Assembly: GCA_035500775.1 (NCBI GenBank)
Contig: DATJWY010000033.1
Location: 1 to 27,716 of the forward strand
Length of the DNA stretch: 27,716 nt
From: DATJWY01 sp035500775
GTDB lineage: Bacteria > Pseudomonadota > Alphaproteobacteria > Acetobacterales > Acetobacteraceae
Reading direction: 5' to 3'
A program made the position numbers and the translations under genes. Shown here one piece after another: positions 20,498-27,716 of the stretch (its first letter is position 1; the number at the start of each line of letters is the position of its first letter). The notes under the pieces are model-generated. The model saw only the letters and a program-made list of their open reading frames with translations, made no database searches and had not been told where the DNA came from.

Positions 20498-20551
20498 TCG
20501 TCGGATTCTTTCGGCGGCGAAGAAGCGGGCGGATATGCGGCGCGCGCCTCG

Positions 20552-20629
20552 ATGAAAAACAAAGAGCGTTTCCGCCGCGCGGGAGAACGGCGAAAACGCT
20601 CTCGGGGTCAGGCCGGAACCGGCCTGACC
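20552..20629 (-). terminator. Rho-independent terminator of phaA with an accompanying second hairpin
   Basis: Read on the minus strand after the phaA stop, there is first a perfect 11-bp stem with a two-base loop (20606-20629, GGTCAGGCCGG/CCGGCCTGACC). Next comes a 15-bp stem with one mismatch (20588-20602 with 20563-20577). A T-rich tract, TTTGTTTTTC, follows directly. The second hairpin plus T-tract is a textbook intrinsic terminator. Confidence 0.85.
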
Positions 20630-20645
20630 GATCACATCTCCGGCA

Positions 20646-21818
20646 TTACCGCTCGACGCAGAGCGCCACACCCATGCCGCCGCCAACGCAGAGCGTCGCG
20701 AGGCCCTTCTTCGCATCGCGCTTCTGCATCTCGTGCAGCAGCGTCACCAGAATGCGCGCGCCGGATGCGCCGATCGGGTGACCGATCGCGATCGCGCCGC
20801 CATTGACGTTCACTTTATCGAGATCCCAGCCGAGTTCCTTGTTCACCGCCGCGGCCTGCGCGGCGAAGGCCTCGTTGGCCTCGATCAGGTCGAGGTCGCC
20901 GATCTTCCATCCAGCCCGCTCCAGCGCCTTGCGGGCGGCGGGAATCGGCCCCGAGCCCATAAGGGCGGGATCGACGCCCGCGGTCGCGAAGGAGGCGATG
21001 CGCGCGAGCGGCGTGAGGCCGCGGCGCGCCGCCTCGGAAGCCGACATCACCACCAGGGCGGCGGCGCCGTCATTGATGCCGCTCGCATTGCCGGCGGTCA
21101 CCGTGCCGTCCTTGGTGAAGGCGGGCTTCAGCTTGGCCAGGCCCGCGGCATCGGCCTCATGACGGATATATTCGTCGTCGGCGACCACGACCTCGCCCTT
21201 GCGGGTCTTCACCGTGACCGGCGCGATCTCATCCTTGAAGCGGCCGGATTTCTGCGCCGCCGAGGCCTTCTGCTGCGACCCCAGGGCAAGCGCGTCCTGC
21301 TGCTCGCGCGTGATCTGGTAGGCCTTGGCCACGTTCTCGGCCGTCACGCCCATGTGATAGCCGTGGAACGCATCCCACAGCCCATCCTTCAGCATGGTGT
21401 CGGTCAGCGAGAGCTCGCCCATCTTCTGGCCGGCGCGCAGATAGGCGGCGTGCTGGGACAGGCTCATGCTCTCCTGGCCGCCGGCAACCACGATCGCGCT
21501 CTCGCCGGTGCGGATCTGCTGCGCCGCCAGCGCCACGGTGCGCAGGCCGGAACCACAAACCTGGTTGATGCCGAAGGCCGTCTTTTCGTCCGGCACGCCG
21601 GCGGCGCGGGCCGCCTGGCGGGCCGGGTTCTGCCCCTCGCCCGCGCCCAGCACCTGGCCGAGAATGACCTCGTCCACGACGCCAGGCTCAAGATTCGCGC
21701 GCGCGATGGCGGCCTGGAGCGCGACTGTGCCGAGCACATGCGCCGGCACCGTGGCGAATGCCCCGTTGAAGCTGCCCACGGGCGTGCGGGCCGCTGAAAC
21801 GATGACGATGTCTTCCAT
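20646..21818 (-). CDS. phaA: Acetyl-CoA acetyltransferase (beta-ketothiolase) PhaA
   Basis: A 390-residue thiolase that condenses two acetyl-CoA to acetoacetyl-CoA, the first step of polyhydroxybutyrate synthesis. The acylated cysteine is Cys88 in NQVCGSGLR, the histidine is His347 in AIGHPIGASG, and the second cysteine is Cys377 in TLCVGGGMGVALC. The length fits the tetrameric biosynthetic thiolase (about 392). AGGAGG is found at 21827-21832 before ATG 21818. The upstream 267 bases hold its promoter. An AtoB-like catabolic role cannot be excluded from sequence alone, but phaB nearby supports PhaA. Confidence 0.95.
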   Translation of the reverse strand: MEDIVIVSAARTPVGSFNGAFATVPAHVLGTVALQAAIARANLEPGVVDEVILGQVLGAGEGQNPARQAARAAGVPDEKTAFGINQVCGSGLRTVALAAQQIRTGESAIVVAGGQESMSLSQHAAYLRAGQKMGELSLTDTMLKDGLWDAFHGYHMGVTAENVAKAYQITREQQDALALGSQQKASAAQKSGRFKDEIAPVTVKTRKGEVVVADDEYIRHEADAAGLAKLKPAFTKDGTVTAGNASGINDGAAALVVMSASEAARRGLTPLARIASFATAGVDPALMGSGPIPAARKALERAGWKIGDLDLIEANEAFAAQAAAVNKELGWDLDKVNVNGGAIAIGHPIGASGARILVTLLHEMQKRDAKKGLATLCVGGGMGVALCVER

Positions 21819-22085
21819 ACCGCTTTTCCTCCTGGCGTTGTTCGCCTTGTTGCGCCCTGGATCAACCCGCGGGCGCGTCCGGCGTGCGTGGCGTTTGGCC
21901 GCTCCGGCGCATCACTGGCGCCGGGCTATCCATATACGAGGCGGCGGAAGACCCGGCCAGCAGCCCCCCGCCCCGTAATGCGGGGGATCGTAACGAAAGA
22001 AACGGGGGAGAGTCTAGGCGTGGGCCGGAGACATGAAAGGAATGTCGCCCCTCGCTTCCCGCAAAGGCGGTGGCTTCGAAACCCT

Positions 22086-23156
22086 TCACTTATATGGGGT
22101 GCGCCGGCGATCGGGCGGGTTGTCCCGTGCGCGTTCCTCCTCCAGCGCCCGCGCATGCGTCCGGGGCGAGACGCCGGTCCATGACCTGACCGCGCGCGAA
22201 AGCACCGCCGCGTCGGCATAGTTGATGCTCTGGGCGATGGTGCTGAATTTCTCCCCCGCCTGCATCAGCCGTTCCGCCGTGCGTCGCCGCTGCGCCCGCA
22301 CCACGTCGCGGAAGGAGATATTCGCTTCCGCGAGGCGGCGCTGCAAGGTGCGGGGCGAGAGGCCCATTTCCTCCGCCACGTCCCGCACCGTCGCCGGGGC
22401 CCGGCCCAGGCGCTTGGCGACAATGAAGCCGACCCGCTCCTCCAGGCTGCTGCCTGTGCCGCTCTCCTGCATCAGGTCGTGCAGATGGCGTTCGATGAAC
22501 GGCGCCATGGCGTCGCCCCCCGGCCCGACCGGACGATCGAGATCCTCGCTGCGGACGACGAGCTTGCTGACGCTGACGCCGAACCGCAGCGGGGCGCGGA
22601 ACAGCTCCGTCATCGGCTTCAGGTCGGCCGGCGCGCTGTGCTCGAAATGCACCTCCGCGGGGCGCCAGCGCGGGCCGACCAGGCCGCGGATCAGGGCGCA
22701 GAACGAGGCCATGCTGAATTCCGTGTCCTGCTGGCGCGGCCAGATCGAGGGGTCCTCGATCTGGTAGAGGCAATCCGTGTATTCGGCGCCGCGGATGATC
22801 TCCATGCGCGTCGCGCTCTGCCAGGCATTGAGGAAGCGCGAGAGCCGCTCCAGCGCCACCTGTAGGCGGGGGGCGGAGATGAACAGCAGTCCGACCGGAC
22901 CAAGATGCTCGGGCCGGAACGCCTGCCCAAGGCGCAGGCCGAGCGTGGGCTCGTCGAGCAGGTCCGCCGCGTCCTCGAAGCAGGCCACGTACTGCCGCAA
23001 CGGCACCATCTCATAGGGATTGTCGAGCCGGACGCGGGAAAGCCCATGGCGGGCCAGCAGGGTCCGGGCGCGCGCGCCGGAGTGATCCAGGGCCGCAACC
23101 AGCGGGGTCAGGATCGAGGCGCGGATCATCGGCGTTCCCGGCCTGGCCGGCTTCAT
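22086..23156 (-). CDS. AraC-family transcriptional regulator (Arabinose_bd type)
   Basis: A 356-residue regulator. The N-terminal 210 residues fit the Arabinose_bd-like sensor domain seen in OruR-type regulators (LLARHGL, PLRQYVACFEDAADLLDEPTLGLRLG, GPVGLLF). The C-terminal 100 residues carry two helix-turn-helix units, around 257-276 (VRDVAEEMGLSPRTLQRRL) and 305-329 (STIAQSINYADAAVLSRAVRSWTGVSP), the AraC/XylS signature. The gene is divergent from the copper amine oxidase with 376 bases between them, so it likely controls the oxidase, much as FeaR, also of AraC type, controls tynA in E. coli. That analogy is inference. Its start could also be the ATG at 23129, nine codons later. Confidence 0.92.
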   Translation of the reverse strand: MKPARPGTPMIRASILTPLVAALDHSGARARTLLARHGLSRVRLDNPYEMVPLRQYVACFEDAADLLDEPTLGLRLGQAFRPEHLGPVGLLFISAPRLQVALERLSRFLNAWQSATRMEIIRGAEYTDCLYQIEDPSIWPRQQDTEFSMASFCALIRGLVGPRWRPAEVHFEHSAPADLKPMTELFRAPLRFGVSVSKLVVRSEDLDRPVGPGGDAMAPFIERHLHDLMQESGTGSSLEERVGFIVAKRLGRAPATVRDVAEEMGLSPRTLQRRLAEANISFRDVVRAQRRRTAERLMQAGEKFSTIAQSINYADAAVLSRAVRSWTGVSPRTHARALEEERARDNPPDRRRTPYK

Positions 23157-23532
23157 GGCCGGGGCCGCCGGGCGGGTTTCGGGGCTATCGGACGACCATC
23201 GGGATGGAAGCGGCGCAAGTCATATTCCCCCCGAATGGTCCAACTGGCGCATTTTATCAAGAATTTGGCGCGAATTGCAATTCTGTCCCGTGTCAGACAT
23301 CCGCATGATGCGGGAGTGATCCGCCCATGAGCAAAAACGGCAGCGCAAAGTCTGCCGGCCGCGGCGGATACGGGGGAATGACCGGTCTTCGGCTTGCACA
23401 CTGAAAGCGAGCGAAGGGGATCGTGTTGCACGGGACGAACGCCGAGGGGGAGGCGCGAACGCGCCACCAGCCCGAGACGTGCTTGCTCGCGTGCCAGACA
23501 CGATTCCAACCGGAAAGGCAGGGCGCATAGCC
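23157..23532. promoter_or_regulatory. Divergent control region between the AraC regulator and the amine oxidase
   Basis: 376 bases without a gene. An AT-rich core at 23245-23290 stands out from its GC-rich surroundings. TGGCGC occurs at 23245-23250 and again in the same direction at 23266-23271, a 21-bp repeat distance typical of AraC half-sites on one helix face. A perfect 12-bp palindrome, GAATTGCAATTC, is at 23272-23283. On the minus strand TTGCAA, 16 bases, GATAAA is a possible promoter for the regulator gene. The rest (23291-23532) shows no clear structure to my eye. Confidence 0.5.
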
Positions 23533-25524
23533 ATGAACGTCATCACCCCCATCCAACTCGCCGTCGCGGCCCATCCGCTCGATCCGCTGAGCGCCGAGGA
23601 GATTCAGGCGGCTCGCGACATCATCCGGCGCGACAAGCAACTCGGCCCGACGACGCGCTTCCCGCTGTTCCACCTGCATGAGCCGCCCAAGGCCGAGGTG
23701 CTCGCCTTCGTGCCGGGTAAGAGCTTCAGCCGCGCCGCTTTCGCCGTCGTGCTCGATGCCGCGACCGGCGACACCTATGAGGCGGTGATCGATCTCGTTG
23801 CCGGCACCGTCGCCGAATGGACCCGGCTGGCGCTCGACCAGGCGCCCTACGGTCAGGCGCCGGTGATGGTGGACGACTTCATCAATTGCGAAAGGATCGT
23901 GAAGGAGGACCCGGAATGGCGCGCGGCGCTGAAGCGGCGCGGCCTGACCGATGACGACATCGAGCGCGTGCAGGTCGATCCGTTCTCCGCCGGCTATTTC
24001 TCGCGCCCGGCCGAGCAGGGCAAGCGCGTGGTCCGCGCCGTCAGTTATGTGCGCGACGTCATCACGGATAACGGCTATGCCCGCCCGATCGAGGGCGTGG
24101 TGGCCGTGGTCGATCTGATCGCCGGGACGGTGATCGAGCTGGTCGATGACGGGCGCAACGTGCCGATCCCGTCGATCAAGCGCAATTACGATACGCCCTC
24201 GCTCGGCGAGCCGCGCAAGACGCTCAAGCCGCTGAACATTGTCCAGCCCGAGGGGCCGAGCTTCTCGGTCGATGGCTGGGAGGTGACCTGGCAGAACTGG
24301 CGCTTCCGCGTCGGCTTCACGCCGCGCGAGGGGCTGGTGCTGCACCAATTGTCCTGGGTCGACGGCGACACGGTGCGGCCGCTCATCTATCGCGCCAGCG
24401 TTACCGAGATGTGCGTGCCGTATGCCGATCCCACGATCAACCATTACTGGAAAAGCGCCTTTGACGCCGGCGAGTACGGGCTCGGCAAGCTCGCCAACCA
24501 GCTTGAGCTCGGCTGCGACTGCCTTGGCCTGATCCGCTATTTCGACATTCCGGCGGCGGATGACCAGGGCAATCCCTTCGTCATGAAAAACGCCGTCTGC
24601 ATGCACGAGGAGGATTACGGCACCCTCTGGAAGCATTACGAGTTCCGCACCAACGTGTTCGAGGTGCGGCGCTCGCGCCGGCTGGTGATCAGCTTCTTCG
24701 CTACCGTCGGCAATTACGATTATGGCTTCTACTGGTACCTGTACCAGGACGGCACGATCCAGCTCGAAGCGAAGTTGACCGGTATCATCCAGACCGCGGG
24801 CGTCGCGCCGGGCGAGAAATATCCCTGGGGCGGCATGGTCGGTCCCGGCCTTGGCGGGCCGACGCACCAGCATTTCTTCAGTGTCCGCATGCATATGATG
24901 CTGGACGGCGAAGGCAATTCCGTCACCGAGCATGAATTCCATCCGCGCCCCTGGGGTGACGGCAACCCGTACGGCAACGTGTTCGACACCACGAGCCAGG
25001 TGCTGAAGCGCGAGATGGACGCGGCGCGCGAGGCGGACGGGCGCACCGGCCGGTTCTGGAAAGTCATCAATCCGAACAAGAAGAACGCCGTCGGCAACCC
25101 GCCCGGCTACAAGATCGTGGTCACGCCGACGCCGGTGATGCTGGCGCAGGAAGGCAGCACCGTGCGGGCGCGCGGCGGTTTCGCCACCAAGCATATCTGG
25201 GTGACGCAATACGATCCGAAGGAGCGTTACGGCAGCGGCGATTATCCGAACCAGCACCAGGGCGGCGCCGGCCTGCCGGCCTATGTGCAGCAGAACCGGT
25301 CCATCGAGAACCAGGACATCGTCGTCTGGCACAGCTTCGGCCACACGCATGTCTGCAAGCCCGAGGATATGCCGATCATGTCGGTGGAGTATGCCGGCTT
25401 CATGATGAAGCCGAACAACTTCTTCGACGGTAATCCGGCAATGGATCTGCCCGGCCAGCGCAACGCGCACAGCGTGCAGGACGGCGCGCCCGGTTCGGGC
25501 GGCTGCTGCCACGCCACCGAGTGA
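23533..25524 (+). CDS. Copper-containing primary-amine oxidase (TPQ enzyme)
   Basis: A 663-residue copper amine oxidase that converts a primary amine to its aldehyde, ammonia and hydrogen peroxide. The cofactor tyrosine is Tyr395 in N394-Y-D-Y397, which self-processes to topaquinone. The proposed catalytic base is Asp311 in FDAGEYG. Copper ligands are His445 and His447 in THQHFF, plus a histidine (604 or 606) in FGHTHVCKPED. The two N-terminal small domains and the large beta-sandwich match the Arthrobacter enzymes in length. I see no signal peptide, so it is probably cytoplasmic, unlike periplasmic E. coli TynA. The start is ATG 23533; the frame is open back to 23479. The substrate (tyramine, phenylethylamine, histamine or other) cannot be told. 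Confidence 0.95.
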   Translation: MNVITPIQLAVAAHPLDPLSAEEIQAARDIIRRDKQLGPTTRFPLFHLHEPPKAEVLAFVPGKSFSRAAFAVVLDAATGDTYEAVIDLVAGTVAEWTRLALDQAPYGQAPVMVDDFINCERIVKEDPEWRAALKRRGLTDDDIERVQVDPFSAGYFSRPAEQGKRVVRAVSYVRDVITDNGYARPIEGVVAVVDLIAGTVIELVDDGRNVPIPSIKRNYDTPSLGEPRKTLKPLNIVQPEGPSFSVDGWEVTWQNWRFRVGFTPREGLVLHQLSWVDGDTVRPLIYRASVTEMCVPYADPTINHYWKSAFDAGEYGLGKLANQLELGCDCLGLIRYFDIPAADDQGNPFVMKNAVCMHEEDYGTLWKHYEFRTNVFEVRRSRRLVISFFATVGNYDYGFYWYLYQDGTIQLEAKLTGIIQTAGVAPGEKYPWGGMVGPGLGGPTHQHFFSVRMHMMLDGEGNSVTEHEFHPRPWGDGNPYGNVFDTTSQVLKREMDAAREADGRTGRFWKVINPNKKNAVGNPPGYKIVVTPTPVMLAQEGSTVRARGGFATKHIWVTQYDPKERYGSGDYPNQHQGGAGLPAYVQQNRSIENQDIVVWHSFGHTHVCKPEDMPIMSVEYAGFMMKPNNFFDGNPAMDLPGQRNAHSVQDGAPGSGGCCHATE

Positions 25525-26825
25525 CGCAGGCGGCGCCGCGCGCGGGCTGGGATGCGTCCCGGCCCGCTTCCGGGCAGGGGGCGCGGCTCCGGCCGCTCGC
25601 GTGGACGTTCCTGGCCCTGCTCGCGGCCTCCGGCATCCGGGCGGTTCCGGCCGCGCTGATGCCGGACATGGCGCGGGAGTTCGGCACCGGCCTGTCGCCG
25701 CTGGCGGCCGGCATCTCCGGCGCCCTGGCCGTCGCGGCGCTGCTCGGGCCGGTGGTGGCGGCGGCGCTCGGCCGGCTCGGGCCGCGCTTCGTCGTGACGG
25801 GCAGCCTGGCGCTGCTGGGGCTCACCCTGGCGGCCACGGCCGCCCTCCCTGTCGCCTGGCCGGTGCCGCTGCTTTGGGGCGCCGGGCTTGGCGCCGGCGC
25901 CGGGGCGGGGGCGATGGTGCTCGGTGCGTTCGCCGCCGGGCGTTGGGCGCCGCGACAGGCCGGGCTGGTCACGGGCCTGTTCGGCGCCGCGCCGGTGCTT
26001 GGGCAGGCATTGCTGCTGCCGGCGGCCGCCTCGGTGGCGGAGGCGGGCGGCTGGCGCCTCGCCGCCTGGGGCCTCGCCGCCCTGGCATTGCTGACGGCCG
26101 TGGCCGCGTGCGCGGGCCTTGCCGGCGAGCGGCCGGGACCAACCCGCGACGCCCCCACTCCTGGACTGCTGCCGCCCTTGTCGCGGGACGCGGCGTTGCT
26201 GCTCGGAATCGGCTTCATCTGCGGCCTCTCCACGAGCGGGCTGGTGCAGACGCATATGGTCGCGCTCTGCGCCGATCACGGCCTGCCGGCGCTGGCCGGG
26301 GCCGGGCTGCTGGCGCTGATGGGGGGCTGCAACCTGCTTGGGGGCGCGGCCTCCGGCTGGCTCTCCGACCGGATCGACAGCCGCGTCCTGCTCGCCGCCT
26401 GCTACGCGCTGCGCGGGGCGGCGCTTCTGTCGCTCGGGTTCAGCGCGGTGTCGCTGCGTAGCCTCTCCGTGTTCGCGGTGTGCTTCGGGCTTGATTGGGC
26501 GATGACCATGCCGCCGCTCATGCGGCTCGCCGCCGATGCCGCCGGGCGCGGACGGACGGTGATGCTGCTCGGCTGGCTGGCGCTGGCGCATCAGGGCGGG
26601 GCCGCGGCGGGGGCTGGGCTTGCCGGGGTGCTCCGCGATCTCGGCGGCGATTACGTGCGGGCCTTCCTGCTCGCCGGTCTGCTCTGCCTGCTCGCCAGCG
26701 TGGCCGTGCTCGGGGTCGGTGCCGCGCCATTGTTCCGGAAGGCCGGCGGGGTCCCGGCATTCAGGACGAGGGGCGCTGCCCCTCGACCCCGCTGGGGCCA
26801 TTGGCCCCAGGCCCCGTTACTTTGA
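25521..26825 (+). CDS. MFS transporter
   Basis: A 434-residue major facilitator protein with about twelve hydrophobic helices, for example AGISGALAVAALLGPVVAAAL, LLWGAGLGAGAGAGAMVLGAF and ADAAGRGRTVMLLGWLALAHQGG. The substrate is unknown. The start is GTG 25521, which overlaps the amine oxidase stop (GTGA), so the two are translationally coupled and the carrier may import the amine or export a product. The last roughly 18 codons, encoding RGAAPRPRWGHWPQAPLL, run through palindromic copy H and look unlike the rest of the protein. The ancestral stop may have been just before, near 26765. Base use in the body is the same as in neighbouring genes. Confidence 0.88.
   Translation: MTQAAPRAGWDASRPASGQGARLRPLAWTFLALLAASGIRAVPAALMPDMAREFGTGLSPLAAGISGALAVAALLGPVVAAALGRLGPRFVVTGSLALLGLTLAATAALPVAWPVPLLWGAGLGAGAGAGAMVLGAFAAGRWAPRQAGLVTGLFGAAPVLGQALLLPAAASVAEAGGWRLAAWGLAALALLTAVAACAGLAGERPGPTRDAPTPGLLPPLSRDAALLLGIGFICGLSTSGLVQTHMVALCADHGLPALAGAGLLALMGGCNLLGGAASGWLSDRIDSRVLLAACYALRGAALLSLGFSAVSLRSLSVFAVCFGLDWAMTMPPLMRLAADAAGRGRTVMLLGWLALAHQGGAAAGAGLAGVLRDLGGDYVRAFLLAGLLCLLASVAVLGVGAAPLFRKAGGVPAFRTRGAAPRPRWGHWPQAPLL
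26765..26812. repeat. Composite palindromic element, copy H (short form, within MFS 3' end)
   Basis: Two hairpins: a C variant CGAGGGGC/GCCCCTCG at 26767-26785, and a module a variant CTGGGGCCATTGGCCCCAG at 26792-26810, joined by the ACCCCG linker. It supplies the last codons of the MFS gene before TGA at 26823-26825. It lies between the convergent MFS and DeoR genes. Confidence 0.82.
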
Positions 26826-26884
26826 AAATACCTTGATGCGATTGATAAGGATACAAAACGAAAGAAGCCAGTGGCCGCTGGATA

Positions 26885-27658
26885 TCAGGCGACGAGCAAC
26901 TCGACCCCATAGCGCCGGATGCTGGCAGCCAGCGCGCCGTCTGGCGCGCGATCGGTCACGCAATGCGACACCTGCTCCCAGCCTGCGTACAGCGCCAGGG
27001 CGGCGCGGCCGAACTTGGTGTGATCGGCCGCGATGATGGTGTTGGCGGCGCGTGCGATCATGGCCTGGTACACCGCGGCGGAATCCGCGTTGGCGTCGCT
27101 GGCCCCTTCCTCGGTGAGCCCTGTCGCGCCCAGGATCGTGTGATCCACCCGGAATTCATTCAGGAACCGCACCGTGTGCGCGCCGTAGGTGCTGCCCTCG
27201 CGCCCGTTATAGTGGCCGGGGCAGAACAGGATGGTGATGGTCGGGTTGTGCGCGAGCACGGTGGCGATGCCGAAGGCGTGAGTGATCACGGTCAGGTCGC
27301 GTTGTTCGGCGGCGAGGCGGCGGGCGACATGCACCGTGGTGGCACCCGACCCGATGGCGAGCACCTGGCCCGGCCGCACCAGGGCGGAGACGGCGCGCGC
27401 GATCGCGGTGCGCTCGGCGGTCAGCATCTGGTGCCGCTCGGCGAGCGCAGGCTCCTGCGCGGCCGGCCGGATCGCGCCGCCATAGGTGCGGTTCAGCAGG
27501 CCGCGCGTCGTCAGTTCGTCCAGGTCGCGGCGGATCGTTTCCGTGGAGACGCCGAGGCTGGCCGCGAGCTCGGCCACACGCAGGCTCGGCGTGCTGCGCA
27601 GTTCGGCCAGGATGCGCTCCTGGCGCTCGGCCTTGGGGGGCTTGGGTGGATGATCCAT
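26885..27658 (-). CDS. DeoR-family transcriptional regulator
   Basis: A 257-residue DeoR/GlpR-type regulator. The N-terminal winged helix-turn-helix covers roughly 13-65, with the recognition part VAELAASLGVSTETIRRDLDEL (28-49) and the wing LLNRTYGGAI. The C-terminal DeoRC sensor domain has GSGATT at 103-108, usually binding a sugar phosphate, then ITHAFGIATVLAHNP and the late ADHTKFGR signature. Such proteins mostly repress carbohydrate or polyol genes. The target is not in this window unless it lies upstream past 27716; the gene is convergent with the MFS gene. The start is ATG 27658. Confidence 0.93.
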   Translation of the reverse strand: MDHPPKPPKAERQERILAELRSTPSLRVAELAASLGVSTETIRRDLDELTTRGLLNRTYGGAIRPAAQEPALAERHQMLTAERTAIARAVSALVRPGQVLAIGSGATTVHVARRLAAEQRDLTVITHAFGIATVLAHNPTITILFCPGHYNGREGSTYGAHTVRFLNEFRVDHTILGATGLTEEGASDANADSAAVYQAMIARAANTIIAADHTKFGRAALALYAGWEQVSHCVTDRAPDGALAASIRRYGVELLVA

Positions 27659-27686
27659 GGGCCTTGTGCGTCGGGGAAAGGGTTGA

Positions 27687-27716
27687 AGGCCAGGGGCTCT
27701 GCCCCTGACCCCACCA
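27687..27716. repeat. Composite palindromic element, copy I (cut by window end)
   Basis: A C-type hairpin, CCAGGGGC with GCCCCTG, at 27690-27707, followed by the start of the ACCCC linker. It lies about 30 bases upstream of the DeoR-family start codon, on the promoter side of that gene. Confidence 0.75.

Noticed and set aside
23293..25512. 739-codon open frame antisense to the amine oxidase
   Set aside because: The opposite frame has all catalytic residues of a known family; this is a codon-bias shadow.
25281..26801. 506-codon open frame antisense to the MFS gene
   Set aside because: Highly biased Arg/Gly/Pro/Gln composition and no domain; the plus-strand MFS helices are clear.
26840..26884. 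Intrinsic terminator of the DeoR gene (CCAGCGGCCACTGG then T-rich)
   Set aside because: The stem has a mismatch and almost no loop, so it is too weak to call.

Overview
This is a high-GC chromosomal segment from an alphaproteobacterium. Acetobacteraceae (Rhodospirillales) is my best guess. I base that on the gene order, a tRNA-Arg(CCU) split by a group I intron, polyhydroxybutyrate genes, two perfect parS sites and dense GC-rich palindromic intergenic elements. The family name is inference; the class is fairly safe. Nothing looks like a prophage, IS element, CRISPR array or integrated island.

Layout. 1-1127: a palindromic element, then an M19 dipeptidase (-). 1316-1628: tRNA-Arg(CCU) interrupted by a 239-nt group IC3-like intron. 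1715-6194: leuS, lptE, holA (+), a gene order also seen in E. coli, with a palindromic element between leuS and lptE. 6266-12267 (-): a [2Fe-2S] ferredoxin-like gene, mnmE, mnmG, rsmG, parA, parB, the classic origin-proximal tRNA-modification and chromosome-partition cluster. Two parS sites lie inside the first codons of rsmG. 12509-16165 (+): a DUF255 thioredoxin-fold protein, an O6-alkylguanine-DNA alkyltransferase and a quinone oxidoreductase. 16255-19015 (+): modABC for molybdate uptake. 19207-21818: phaB and phaA (both -) with a small unknown gene (+) between them. 22086-27658: an AraC-type regulator (-) divergent from a copper amine oxidase and an overlapping MFS transporter (+), then a DeoR-type regulator (-).

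How the genes work together. LeuS charges tRNA-Leu. LptE is the outer-membrane LPS assembly lipoprotein and HolA the clamp-loader delta subunit. MnmE and MnmG modify the wobble uridine of certain tRNAs, RsmG methylates 16S rRNA, and ParA/ParB act on the parS sites to segregate the chromosome. PhaA and PhaB supply 3-hydroxybutyryl-CoA for polyester synthesis. The amine oxidase locus looks like a regulated amine catabolism unit.

The least explained structure is a family of composite palindromic elements, nine copies in under 28 kb. They are built from a small set of hairpin modules (called C, b and a here) joined by conserved GACCCCG/CGGGGTC linkers. Several stems differ between copies by compensatory changes on both arms, so base pairing appears to be conserved. 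The elements sit at gene ends and inside operons, and one supplies the last codons of the MFS gene.
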